NCBI RefSeq assembly: GCF_014851685.1
Contig: NZ_JACVAC010000004.1
Span: 62,001-126,000, forward strand
Direction of reading: 5' to 3'
Source: Pseudomonas sp. PDM05
GTDB taxonomy: Bacteria; Pseudomonadota; Gammaproteobacteria; Pseudomonadales; Pseudomonadaceae
DNA: 64,000 nucleotides
Shown one piece after another: positions 35,542-43,853 of this stretch. The translations under genes were made by a program, and so were the position numbers. The notes beneath the pieces were generated by a model. The model was not told the origin of the DNA. It worked only from the letters and a program-made list of their open reading frames with translations, and did not search any database. Each line of letters starts with the position of its first letter. Positions within the stretch are counted from its first letter, which is position 1.

Positions 35542-37208
35542 ATGGGTTGAAACTTGAGCAGTTGCTGCTTGAGCCGCTGGAACAGCGTCCGGTCACGACC
35601 GAACCTGCAATGAATCACGCCCAGCTGTGGGAGCAGTCCCTGAGCTTGGCCGCGGGCCTGCAAGCGCGTGGTATCCAGCACGTCGCCGTGCACCTGGAAG
35701 ACGCCGGCCTGCTGGCGATCGCCCTGCTGGGTGCCTGGCGAGCCGGTGTCGGCGTACTGCTGCCCGCCGACCTGCAACCGCAAACCCGCCAACGCTGGGA
35801 CGCAGCCGTCGACGCCTGGTTGACCGAAGTCGCGGACCTCGACGCCCTGTATCAGGCGCCGTTGAGCGCTGCGGCGCTGGATCTGGATACCTGCCAACTG
35901 AGCCTGTGCACCTCTGGTTCCAGCGGCGAACCCAAGCGCATCGACAAGACCCTGCGCCAACTGGCCAACGAAGTCGACGCCCTGGAAACCCTGTGGGGCG
36001 CAGACCTGAAAGACGCCTGCATCATCGGCAGCGTCGCCACCCAGCATATCTACGGGTTGCTGTTCCGCGTGCTGTGGCCCCTGTGTGCCGGGCGTACCTT
36101 TGTGCGCAAGCAACTGGCCTTTCCCGAGGACTTGCAGCGCGCCAGCCGCGAACACCCACAATTCGCCTGGGTTGCCAGCCCGGCGCTGCTCAAGCGCATG
36201 GGCGACAACCTCGACTGGCCGGCGCTGAGCCAGGTGGCGCGGGTGTTTTCCTCCGGCGGTGCCTTGCCCATCGAGGCCGCTGGCGAGTTGTACGACCGCT
36301 TGCAGCAATGGCCGACGGAAATCCTCGGCAGCTCGGAAACCGGCGGCATCGCCTGGCGCCAGGGCGCACAGCCCTGGCAGCCGTTCGCCGACGTGGCGCT
36401 GAGCCAGGACGCCGACGGTGCCCTGCGCATCGCCTCGCCCTATTTGCCCGCCGGGCATGTCGAACAGACCGCCGACGCCGCGCGCATCCATGCCGATGGC
36501 CGCTTCGAACTGCTCGGGCGCCTGGACCGCATCGTCAAGCTGGAAGAAAAACGCATCTCCCTGCCCATGCTCGAACAGGCGCTGATGGCCCACCCGTGTG
36601 TCGCCGAAACCCGCCTGGGCGTGGTCCAGGAAAACCGCGCCTCCCTCGGCGCGCTGGTGGTGCTGAGCGCCGAAGGCCTGCATGCCCTGCGCAATCAAGG
36701 CCGTCGTGCGCTCACCCAAACCCTGCGCCAGCACCTGAGCCAACACTGCGAAGCCTTGGCGCTGCCGCGTCGCTGGCGTGTGCTGCACCAGTTACCCCTT
36801 AACAGCCAAGGCAAACTGCCCCAGGCCCACGTCGAGGCGTTGCTGCTGGCCCCACGGCCAAAAGCCCCGCAAGTGCTGGAACAAATCGAAGCCGACGGCG
36901 AATGGACCTTGCAACTGAGCATCCCGCCGGACCTGGCCTACTTCAGCGGCCACTTCCCGGTCACGCCGGTATTGCCGGGCGTAGTGCAGATCGAATGGGC
37001 GTTCAACCTCGGCCAGCAACTGCTCGACCTGCCCACGACCTTTGCCGGGATGGAAGTGCTCAAGTTCCAGCAACTCGTACGGCCGGGCGACCACATCCAA
37101 CTGCACCTGCGCTTTGATCAGGAGCGCAGCAAGCTGTACTTCGCCTACCGCAATGGCGAGGCGGCCTGCTCCAGTGGGCGGATTTTGCTGGAGAAACCAA
37201 GTGAATAA
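35538..37208 (+). CDS. Acyl-ACP ligase fused to a hotdog dehydratase (ApeH-ApeI fusion)
   Basis: 556 residues. Residues 1 to about 445 are an AMP-forming ligase: [12 protein letters not shown] phosphate loop (about 121-132), ILGSSETGG (A5), [17 protein letters not shown] (A7/A8) and NSQGKLPQ (A10). It should activate the aryl starter acid and load it on an ACP. The last 95 residues form a FabZ/FabA-like hotdog domain with the catalytic segment [19 protein letters not shown], a dehydratase or ApeI-type subunit. In other aryl polyene loci these are two genes (apeH, apeI); here they are one frame without interruption. The ATG overlaps the stop of the previous gene. Confidence 0.88.
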   Translation: MNGLKLEQLLLEPLEQRPVTTEPAMNHAQLWEQSLSLAAGLQARGIQHVAVHLEDAGLLAIALLGAWRAGVGVLLPADLQPQTRQRWDAAVDAWLTEVADLDALYQAPLSAAALDLDTCQLSLCTSGSSGEPKRIDKTLRQLANEVDALETLWGADLKDACIIGSVATQHIYGLLFRVLWPLCAGRTFVRKQLAFPEDLQRASREHPQFAWVASPALLKRMGDNLDWPALSQVARVFSSGGALPIEAAGELYDRLQQWPTEILGSSETGGIAWRQGAQPWQPFADVALSQDADGALRIASPYLPAGHVEQTADAARIHADGRFELLGRLDRIVKLEEKRISLPMLEQALMAHPCVAETRLGVVQENRASLGALVVLSAEGLHALRNQGRRALTQTLRQHLSQHCEALALPRRWRVLHQLPLNSQGKLPQAHVEALLLAPRPKAPQVLEQIEADGEWTLQLSIPPDLAYFSGHFPVTPVLPGVVQIEWAFNLGQQLLDLPTTFAGMEVLKFQQLVRPGDHIQLHLRFDQERSKLYFAYRNGEAACSSGRILLEKPSE

Positions 37209-37225
37209 GCTTCTGTGGGCAAACC

Positions 37226-37960
37226 ATGCATAACCCCTGCGCCCTGATCCCGGTCTACAACCACGAAGCTGCCGTGCCCGCCGTGGTCCAGAGCCTGCTG
37301 AACAGCGGCCTGCCCTGCCTGCTGGTGGACGACGGCAGCAGCCCGGCCTGTGCGGCGGTGCTGGCACAACTGGCAAGCCTGGACAGCGTCACCTTGCTGA
37401 CCTTGCCGAACAACCAGGGCAAGGGCAGCGCGGTCATGGCCGGTTTCCGTGAAGCCGCACGCCTGGGCTTCAGCCACGCCCTGCAAGTGGACGCCGACGG
37501 CCAGCACGACCTGCGTGAAGTCGAGACCTTCCTCGACGCCTCGCGCACCCACCCCGACGCCGTCATCTGCGGCTACCCCGAATACGACGAGAGCGTGCCC
37601 AAGGGACGGCTGTACGCGCGCTACCTGACCCACGTGTGGGTGTGGATCAACACCCTGTCGCTGCAGATCCGCGACTCGATGTGCGGCTTTCGCGTGTACC
37701 CGCTGGCCCCCACGCTGGCACTGATGGACTCGGCCTACATCGGCACGCGCATGGATTTCGACTCCGACATCCTGGTGCGCCTGGCCTGGCGCAACCAGCC
37801 AATGCGCTGGCTGCCGACCCAAGTGCATTACCCGGCTGATGGCCTGTCGCATTTCCGCCTGCTGCGCGACAACGTGCGTATCTCGGCGATGCACACCCGC
37901 TTGTTCTTCGGCATGCTGGTGCGTGCGCCGATGATCCTGTGGCGACGGTGGCAGGCATGA
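37226..37960 (+). CDS. Family 2 glycosyltransferase (N-terminal half of ApeJ)
   Basis: 244 residues with a GT-A fold: IPVYNHEAAV at the start, LLVDDGSS (about 32-39), and the metal-binding DXD in VDADGQHD (about 90-97), like dolichyl-phosphate mannose synthases. It probably modifies the lipid or sugar part of the pigment. In other loci this domain is fused to the acyltransferase encoded next (ApeJ); here they are separate genes overlapping at ATGA. An 18-base gap separates it from the ligase fusion. Confidence 0.82.
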   Translation: MHNPCALIPVYNHEAAVPAVVQSLLNSGLPCLLVDDGSSPACAAVLAQLASLDSVTLLTLPNNQGKGSAVMAGFREAARLGFSHALQVDADGQHDLREVETFLDASRTHPDAVICGYPEYDESVPKGRLYARYLTHVWVWINTLSLQIRDSMCGFRVYPLAPTLALMDSAYIGTRMDFDSDILVRLAWRNQPMRWLPTQVHYPADGLSHFRLLRDNVRISAMHTRLFFGMLVRAPMILWRRWQA

Positions 37961-38892
37961 GCGACAGCGCCAAGCATTGGGCCGACCGCGAGGAGCGCGG
38001 CAGCTTCCTGCTGATGAAACTCACCGCGTTCGCCGCCAAGGTTCTTGGCCGCCGCGTGCTGAGCCCGTTGCTGTACGCCATCGTCCTGTACTTCTACTTG
38101 TTCGGCCGCACTGCGCGCCAGAGCGCCTGGCAATACCAGCAGCGCCTGGCCGACTGGAGCGGGCGTGACGAGCTGCGCCCGACCCAGCGCAAAGTCTTCG
38201 GCCAGTTCATGGCCTTCGCCGACTCCCTGCTCGACAAGCTCGACGTGTGGAACGGCAAGCTGCGCCTGGAGCAGATCGAGATCAACGATCCGGCCAAGTT
38301 ACGCGGGCAACTGCGCGGCGAGCGCGGGCAAATGCTGGTGGGCGCACACCTGGGCAACCTCGAAGTGTGCCGCGCCCTCGCCGAAATCGGCGAGCAAGTG
38401 ACCATGAACGTGCTGGTGCACACCAAGCACGCCGAACAATTCAACCGCCTGCTCGGGGAAGCCGGGGCGACCCACTTGCGCCTGATCCAGGTCAGCGAGC
38501 TGGACCCGGCCACCATGCTCCTGCTCAGCCAGCGCCTGGATGACGGCGAGTGGCTGGCCATCGCCGGCGACCGCGTGCCACTGCATGGCGGGCGCACGGT
38601 ACGCGTGGACTTCCTCGGCCACGATGCCGCCTTCCCCCAAGGCCCGTGGCTGCTGGCCGGCTTGCTCAAATGCCCGGTGAACCTGCTGATGTGCCTCAAG
38701 CACCAAAGCCGCTATCGCCTGACCATCGAGCCGTTCACGCCGTTGATCGAATGGAAACGTAATACCCGCGAGCAGGTCATAGCCCTGTGGACCGCGCGTT
38801 ACGCCGCACGCCTGGGTCAGTTCTGCCTGGAAGCGCCCCAACAATGGTTCAACTTTTACCCTTTCTGGAAGACCGATGACGACGCATCTTGA
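37957..38892 (+). CDS. LpxL/HtrB-like acyltransferase (C-terminal half of ApeJ)
   Basis: 311 residues, related to lipid A secondary acyltransferases: a membrane-proximal N-terminus (LLYAIVLYFYLFGRTARQ), the active-site HLGNLE (about 128-133) in place of HX4D/E, and GDRVPLHGGRTVRVDFLG (about 205-222). It probably attaches the aryl polyene or a fatty acyl group to an acceptor at the inner membrane. The start overlaps the glycosyltransferase stop; the end overlaps the lyase gene by 17 bases. Confidence 0.83.
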   Translation: MSDSAKHWADREERGSFLLMKLTAFAAKVLGRRVLSPLLYAIVLYFYLFGRTARQSAWQYQQRLADWSGRDELRPTQRKVFGQFMAFADSLLDKLDVWNGKLRLEQIEINDPAKLRGQLRGERGQMLVGAHLGNLEVCRALAEIGEQVTMNVLVHTKHAEQFNRLLGEAGATHLRLIQVSELDPATMLLLSQRLDDGEWLAIAGDRVPLHGGRTVRVDFLGHDAAFPQGPWLLAGLLKCPVNLLMCLKHQSRYRLTIEPFTPLIEWKRNTREQVIALWTARYAARLGQFCLEAPQQWFNFYPFWKTDDDAS

Positions 38893-40417
38893 GCCGGTAA
38901 CCTTTGGCGAACACGCCTTGCGCATCGAAGACGTGCTGGCCCTGGCCAACCGTCAGGCGCCCACCCAATTGCAGGGCGATGCCGCCTATCGCCAGCGCAT
39001 CGCCAAGGGCGCGCAGTTCCTCGACTCGCTGCTGGACAAGGAAGGCGTGATCTACGGCGTGACCACCGGCTACGGCGACTCGTGCGTGGTGGCCGTGCCC
39101 TTGCAGCACGTCGAAGCGTTGCCCCGCCACCTGTACACCTTCCACGGTTGCGGCCTGGGCAAGCTGCTCGACGCCCAAGCCACCCGCGCCGTGCTGGCTG
39201 CGCGTTTGCAGTCGCTGTGCCACGGCGTGTCCGGGGTACGCGTGGAACTGCTGGAGCGCCTGCATGCGTTCCTCGAACACGACGTGCTGCCGCTGATCCC
39301 GGAAGAAGGTTCGGTGGGCGCCAGCGGTGATCTGACGCCGCTGTCCTACGTGGCCGCGACCTTGTCCGGTGAACGTGAAGTGATGTTCCGTGGCGAACGC
39401 CGCCAGGCCGCCGACGTGCACCGTGAGCTGGGCTGGGACCCGCTGGTGTTGCGCCCCAAGGAAGCCCTGGCGCTGATGAACGGCACCGCCGTGATGACCG
39501 GCCTCGCCTGCCTGGCCTTCGCCCGCGCCGACTACCTGCTGCAACTGGCCACGCGCATCACCGCGCTGAACGTGGTGGCGCTGCAAGGCAACCCGGAACA
39601 CTTCGACGAACGCCTGTTCGCCGCCAAGCCGCACCCGGGGCAGATGCAAGTCGCCGCCTGGCTGCGCAAGGACCTGGCGATCGACGCGCCGACTGCACCG
39701 CTGCATCGCTTGCAGGACCGCTACTCGCTGCGCTGCGCCCCCCACGTGTTGGGCGTGCTGGCCGACAGCCTGAACTGGCTGCGTTCGTTCATCGAAATCG
39801 AACTGAACAGTGCCAACGACAACCCGATCATCGACGCCGAAGAGGAACGCGTGCTGCACGGCGGCCACTTCTACGGCGGCCATATCGCCTTCGCCATGGA
39901 CAGCCTCAAGACCCTGGTAGCCAACGTCGCCGACCTGCTCGACCGCCAGCTCGCACTGCTGGTGGACGTGCGTTACAACCACGGCCTGCCGAGCAACCTG
40001 TCCGGCGCCCCCAAGGACCGCGCGATGATCAACCACGGCTTCAAGGCCGTGCAGATCGGCACCAGCGCCTGGACCGCCGAAGCGTTGAAAAACACCATGC
40101 CGGCCAGCGTGTTCTCGCGCTCCACCGAATGCCATAACCAAGACAAAGTGAGCATGGGCACCATCGCCGCCCGCGATGCGATCCGCGTGCTGGAGCTGAC
40201 CGAACAGGTCGCCGCCGCCACCTTGCTCGCCGCCAACCAGGGCGTATGGCTACGCGCCCAGGCCGAAGACGCCCGGCCGTTGCCGCCAGCCCTGGCCGCG
40301 ATGCACGAACAACTGGCCCAAGACTTCCCGCCAGTGATCGAAGACCGCGCCCTCGAAGGCGAACTGCGCCTGTGCCTGCAGCGCATTGGCGCACAACACT
40401 GGAGGCTGCATGCGTAG
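38876..40417 (+). CDS. MIO-type aromatic amino acid ammonia-lyase
   Basis: 513 residues of the histidine/phenylalanine/tyrosine ammonia-lyase family. The cofactor triad Ala149-Ser150-Gly151 lies in GSVGASGDLTPLS; the catalytic loop Tyr is Tyr60 (IYGVTTGYG) and SANDNPI is present. The substrate-selecting pair is Phe89-His90 (LYTFHGCG), where histidine lyases have Ser-His, tyrosine lyases His-Leu and phenylalanine lyases Phe-Leu. Its place among pigment genes and the absence of hut genes argue against histidine breakdown and for making a cinnamate or 4-coumarate starter for the neighbouring ligase. The ATG overlaps the previous gene. Confidence 0.88.
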   Translation: MTTHLEPVTFGEHALRIEDVLALANRQAPTQLQGDAAYRQRIAKGAQFLDSLLDKEGVIYGVTTGYGDSCVVAVPLQHVEALPRHLYTFHGCGLGKLLDAQATRAVLAARLQSLCHGVSGVRVELLERLHAFLEHDVLPLIPEEGSVGASGDLTPLSYVAATLSGEREVMFRGERRQAADVHRELGWDPLVLRPKEALALMNGTAVMTGLACLAFARADYLLQLATRITALNVVALQGNPEHFDERLFAAKPHPGQMQVAAWLRKDLAIDAPTAPLHRLQDRYSLRCAPHVLGVLADSLNWLRSFIEIELNSANDNPIIDAEEERVLHGGHFYGGHIAFAMDSLKTLVANVADLLDRQLALLVDVRYNHGLPSNLSGAPKDRAMINHGFKAVQIGTSAWTAEALKNTMPASVFSRSTECHNQDKVSMGTIAARDAIRVLELTEQVAAATLLAANQGVWLRAQAEDARPLPPALAAMHEQLAQDFPPVIEDRALEGELRLCLQRIGAQHWRLHA

Positions 40418-40835
40418 CCCGGGCGTGCTGCATTGCGACACCGAGATCCTCGTGCCGTTTTTCGACGTCGACACCATGAACGTCGTCTGGCACGGGCATT
40501 ACGTGAAGTACCTGGAAGTGGCGCGCTGCGCGCTGCTCGACAAGCTCGGCCACAACTACACGCAGATGCTCGCGTCGGGCTACGCGTGGCCGGTGATCGA
40601 CATGCAATTGCGCTACGTGCGCGGCGCCGTGTTTGGCCAGACCATCAACGTGCGTGCCAGCCTGGTGGAGTGGGAGAACCGTTTGAAGGTCAATTACCTG
40701 ATCACCGACCTGGCCAGCGGCGAGCGCCTGACCCGCGCGAGCACGGTGCAAGTGGCGGTGGAAATCGCCAGCCGTGAGATGCAACTCGCTTCCCCAAAAA
40801 TATTCACAGACGCCGTCGAGAGAGCCTTGAAATGA
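40410..40835 (+). CDS. apeK: Acyl thioesterase, hotdog 4HBT type (ApeK)
   Basis: 141 residues of the 4-hydroxybenzoyl-CoA thioesterase family. The active-site helix start is recognisable (VPFFDVDTMNVVWHGHYVKY, with the catalytic Asp in DVDTM, about 16-30). It probably hydrolyses or edits acyl-ACP thioesters in the pathway. The start has GGAGG 4 bases upstream and overlaps the lyase stop by 8 bases. Its own stop (TGA) overlaps the ATG of the LolA-like gene. Confidence 0.88.
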   Translation: MRSPGVLHCDTEILVPFFDVDTMNVVWHGHYVKYLEVARCALLDKLGHNYTQMLASGYAWPVIDMQLRYVRGAVFGQTINVRASLVEWENRLKVNYLITDLASGERLTRASTVQVAVEIASREMQLASPKIFTDAVERALK

Positions 40836-41518
40836 GATCCCCTGTGGGAGCGGGCTTGCCCGCGATGGACGTCAACGATAACGCGAACCGCCTGACACTG
40901 CGCAGCGCCCTCAGGCTCATCGCGGGCAAGCCCGCTCCCACCTTTTTGATCGGGTTATTCCTGAGCTTTAGTGCACACGCCTTCGACTTGCAGCAACTCA
41001 GCGACCAACTCGCCAAACCCTCGGTGATCCACGGCAGCTTCACCCAGGAAAAACACCTGCGCGCCCTGCCCCAGCCGCTGGTCAGCAAAGGCACCTTCGT
41101 GCTCGCCAAGGACCACGGCCTGCTATGGCTGCTCAAAACCCCGCTGCAACAGGACTACCGCATCAGCGCCCAGGGCATTGCCCGCCGCGACGCCAACGGT
41201 TGGCAGCCGCTGCCGAACAAGAGCGCCGGTGCCGAGCAGAATCGCCTGTTCCTCGCCGTACTTCAGGGCGACAGCAGCGGCTTGCAACGCGACTTCGAAC
41301 TGCAACTGCAAGGCGAAGCCAACGACTGGAAACTGACCCTGATCCCACGCTCGCTGCTGTTAAAACAAGTCTTCACCCAGATCAATATCGACGGTGGCGA
41401 GCTGGTGCAAAACATCGAGCTGCTGGAAACCCAGGGCGACAGCACCCTACTGCGCATGCAAGACAGCACCGCAGCCTTGCCCCTGAGCGACGCGGAGCAA
41501 CATGACTTTGCCCAGTGA
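40832..41518 (+). CDS. apeL: LolA-like periplasmic carrier with a REP-derived N-terminal extension (ApeL)
   Basis: An outer-membrane-lipoprotein-carrier (LolA) fold of about 175 residues that probably shuttles the pigment lipid through the periplasm. It follows a hydrophobic signal-type segment (FLIGLFLSFSAHA) cut after AHA. The ATG that overlaps the apeK stop is 38 codons upstream of that segment, and those codons are almost wholly a REP pair read in frame (VGAGLPAMDV ... IAGKPAPTF). The only start behind the REP is a TTG (40946) directly before the hydrophobic core, without a basic n-region. Whether translation begins at the ATG, giving a long n-region, or at the TTG is open. Confidence 0.75.
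   Translation: MRSPVGAGLPAMDVNDNANRLTLRSALRLIAGKPAPTFLIGLFLSFSAHAFDLQQLSDQLAKPSVIHGSFTQEKHLRALPQPLVSKGTFVLAKDHGLLWLLKTPLQQDYRISAQGIARRDANGWQPLPNKSAGAEQNRLFLAVLQGDSSGLQRDFELQLQGEANDWKLTLIPRSLLLKQVFTQINIDGGELVQNIELLETQGDSTLLRMQDSTAALPLSDAEQHDFAQ
40843..40942. repeat. REP pair inside the 5' end of apeL
   Basis: TGTGGGAGCGGGCTTGCCCGCGATG and inverted ATCGCGGGCAAGCCCGCTCCCACC around a 50-base spacer. Unlike the other REP pairs of the window it lies in the open reading frame, between the overlapping stop/start of apeK/apeL and the signal segment of apeL. Confidence 0.88.
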
Positions 41519-43820
41519 GCGCCTGCTGCCGCGCCTGTTCCTGATCCTGCTGGTGGCCGTGCTGGCCCTGGCCGGTTGGCAGTGGCGCCATGGCGCGCCG
41601 TTGTCGGCCAACCTGATGGAACTGGTGCCGGGCAACACGCCGGACGCGCTCGAACAAAAAGCCGAACAGCGCATGCAAGAGCCGCTGAACCGCGAAATGC
41701 TGGTGCTGGTCGGGCATGCCGACCGCCAGCAAGCGGTGGCCGTGGCGCAACAGTTGGGCGAGCGCTGGCAGGCCAGCGGGCTGTTTGAAAAGGTCCAGTG
41801 GAACCTGCAAGCGGACCTGCCGGCGCTGCGCGAGCAACTGCTGCGCGGGCGCCTGGCGATGCTCTCGGCCAAGGACCGCGAACAACTGATCGAACAGCCC
41901 GACGCGTTTATCCAGCAACGTGTGCAAGCGCTGTTCGACCCCTTCACCGGCTTCAGCCTGGTACCGAGCCAGGACGATTGGCTGGGCCTGACCGGGCGCA
42001 TCCAGAACAGCCAACCGCAGCACGGCGCGGTGCAGTTGGACATTGGCAGCGGCGCGTTGATCGCCGACGCCGATGGCAAGAGCTGGGTGCTGCTGCGCGC
42101 GCGCACCACCGGCAATGCCTTCGACATGAAATTGCCGCTGCAAGTGGCGGACCTGCTCCAAACCAGCCGTGCACAGGCCGGCGAGCAAGGCGCCCAGCTA
42201 CTCGCCGCCAGCGGCCTGCTCTATGCGGCCAACGGTCAGCAGCAAGCCACGCGGGAGATCACCTGGGTCGGCGGTGGCGCCACCGTGGGCATCCTGCTGT
42301 TGCTGTTGCTCGCGTTTCGCCGCTGGCGCGTGCTGCTGGCGTTTGTGCCGGTGCTGGTGGGCATGCTGTTTGGCGCGGTGGCCTGTGTGGCGCTGTTCGG
42401 CCACATGCATGTGATGACCCTGGTGCTGGGCTCCAGCCTGATCGGCGTGGCGGTGGATTACCCGCTGCACTACCTGTCGAAAAGCTGGAGCCTGAAACCC
42501 TGGCGCAGCTGGCCGGCCTTGCGCCTGACGCTACCGGGGCTGAGCCTGAGCCTGGCCACCAGTTGCATCGGCTACCTGGCCCTGGCCTGGACACCGTTCC
42601 CGGCGCTGACCCAGATCGCGGTGTTCTCCGCTGCCGGCCTGGTCGGTGCCTACCTGTCCGCCGTGTGCCTGTTGCCGGCGCTGCTCAAGGGTGTGGAACT
42701 GCGCCCGGCGCAGTGGCCGCTGCGCATCGCCGAATGCCTGTGGCTGGTGCGTGCCTCGCTGCTCAAGCGCGTACCCAGCCCGGCATTGCTGGCGCTGCTG
42801 TTGCTGTTTTGCGCCGGTGGGCTGTGGCAGCTCGAGAGCAAAAACGATATTCGCCAGTGGATCGGCGCGCCGCCGCAATTGCTCCAAGAGGCCCAGGCCG
42901 TGGCGCGGATCACCGGGTTCCAGCCCACCAGCCAGTTCTTCCTGGTGCGCGCCGAGAACCAGCAGCAGTTGCTGGTGCGTGAAAGTGCCTTGGGCCAACG
43001 CCTGGATCAACTGGTGAACATGGACAAGCTCCAGGGCTACCTGGCGCTCAATCAACTGGTCAGCCTACCCGCCGAGCAACAACGGGTGCGCGATGCGCTG
43101 AACAACCTGCCCCAACACTGGCAACCGCTGCTGGACCTCGGCGTCCCCGTCGCTGCCCTGCAGGCCGAAGTCGCACAACTGCAAGCGCTGCCCACCCAAG
43201 ACATCGACGCCGCACTGGCCGGGCCCCTGGCCGAGCCTTGGCGCACGCTGTGGTTGGGCCCGGTGGACGGCGGCGTGGCAGCGATGGTCAGCCTGCAGGG
43301 CCTGAACAACCCGGCGTTGCTGCGCGTGCAGGCCGTGGATTTGCCAGGGGTGCAACTGGTCGATCGCCTCGGCGAATTGAACCGGGTATTTGCCGACACG
43401 CAGATCAGCGCGGCCGAATTGAAATTGATGTCGTGCGTGCTGATCGTGTTGTTGCTGATCCTGCCGTTCGGCTTTGGCGGCGCCTTGCGGATCGTCGCGC
43501 TGCCGTTGCTCGCCGCGCTGTGCAGCCTGGCCAGCCTTGGTTGGCTGGGCCAGCCGCTGACCCTGTTCAGCCTGTTCGGCCTGCTGCTGGTCACGGCGAT
43601 CAGCGTCGATTACGCGATCTTGATGCGCGAGCAGATCGGCGGCCCGGCGGTCAGCCTGTTGGGCACGCTGCTGGCGGCGTTGACGACCTGGTTGTCGTTC
43701 GGCCTGCTGGCCGTGTCCAGCACGCCGGCGGTGAGTAATTTCGGCCTATCGGTCAGCCTCGGCCTGGCATTCAGCTTTATGCTGGCGCCCTGGGCCGGGC
43801 AACAGAAGCACGCCTTATGA
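41502..43820 (+). CDS. apeM: MMPL/RND-type exporter of the aryl polyene (ApeM)
   Basis: 772-residue membrane protein of the RND/MMPL class with two similar halves. Each has a transmembrane helix, a large periplasmic loop and a bundle of five helices (about 250-400 and 640-765). Motifs: VDYPLHYLSKSW in the first half and ISVDYAILMREQ in the second (the charged D in the middle of helix 4 drives proton-coupled export). It probably moves the pigment lipid to the LolA-like protein. It overlaps apeL by 17 bases. The only break longer than 30 bases within the operon follows it, 33 bases with a fresh ribosome site. Confidence 0.9.
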   Translation: MTLPSERLLPRLFLILLVAVLALAGWQWRHGAPLSANLMELVPGNTPDALEQKAEQRMQEPLNREMLVLVGHADRQQAVAVAQQLGERWQASGLFEKVQWNLQADLPALREQLLRGRLAMLSAKDREQLIEQPDAFIQQRVQALFDPFTGFSLVPSQDDWLGLTGRIQNSQPQHGAVQLDIGSGALIADADGKSWVLLRARTTGNAFDMKLPLQVADLLQTSRAQAGEQGAQLLAASGLLYAANGQQQATREITWVGGGATVGILLLLLLAFRRWRVLLAFVPVLVGMLFGAVACVALFGHMHVMTLVLGSSLIGVAVDYPLHYLSKSWSLKPWRSWPALRLTLPGLSLSLATSCIGYLALAWTPFPALTQIAVFSAAGLVGAYLSAVCLLPALLKGVELRPAQWPLRIAECLWLVRASLLKRVPSPALLALLLLFCAGGLWQLESKNDIRQWIGAPPQLLQEAQAVARITGFQPTSQFFLVRAENQQQLLVRESALGQRLDQLVNMDKLQGYLALNQLVSLPAEQQRVRDALNNLPQHWQPLLDLGVPVAALQAEVAQLQALPTQDIDAALAGPLAEPWRTLWLGPVDGGVAAMVSLQGLNNPALLRVQAVDLPGVQLVDRLGELNRVFADTQISAAELKLMSCVLIVLLLILPFGFGGALRIVALPLLAALCSLASLGWLGQPLTLFSLFGLLLVTAISVDYAILMREQIGGPAVSLLGTLLAALTTWLSFGLLAVSSTPAVSNFGLSVSLGLAFSFMLAPWAGQQKHAL

Positions 43821-43853
43821 ATGTGATTATCGCCAAAGTGGCAAGGAGCCCTC

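Noticed and set aside
38876..40417. Histidine ammonia-lyase of histidine catabolism (hutH)
   Set aside because: No hutU, hutI or hutG is nearby, the gene overlaps pigment genes on both sides, and the selectivity pair is Phe-His, not Ser-His.
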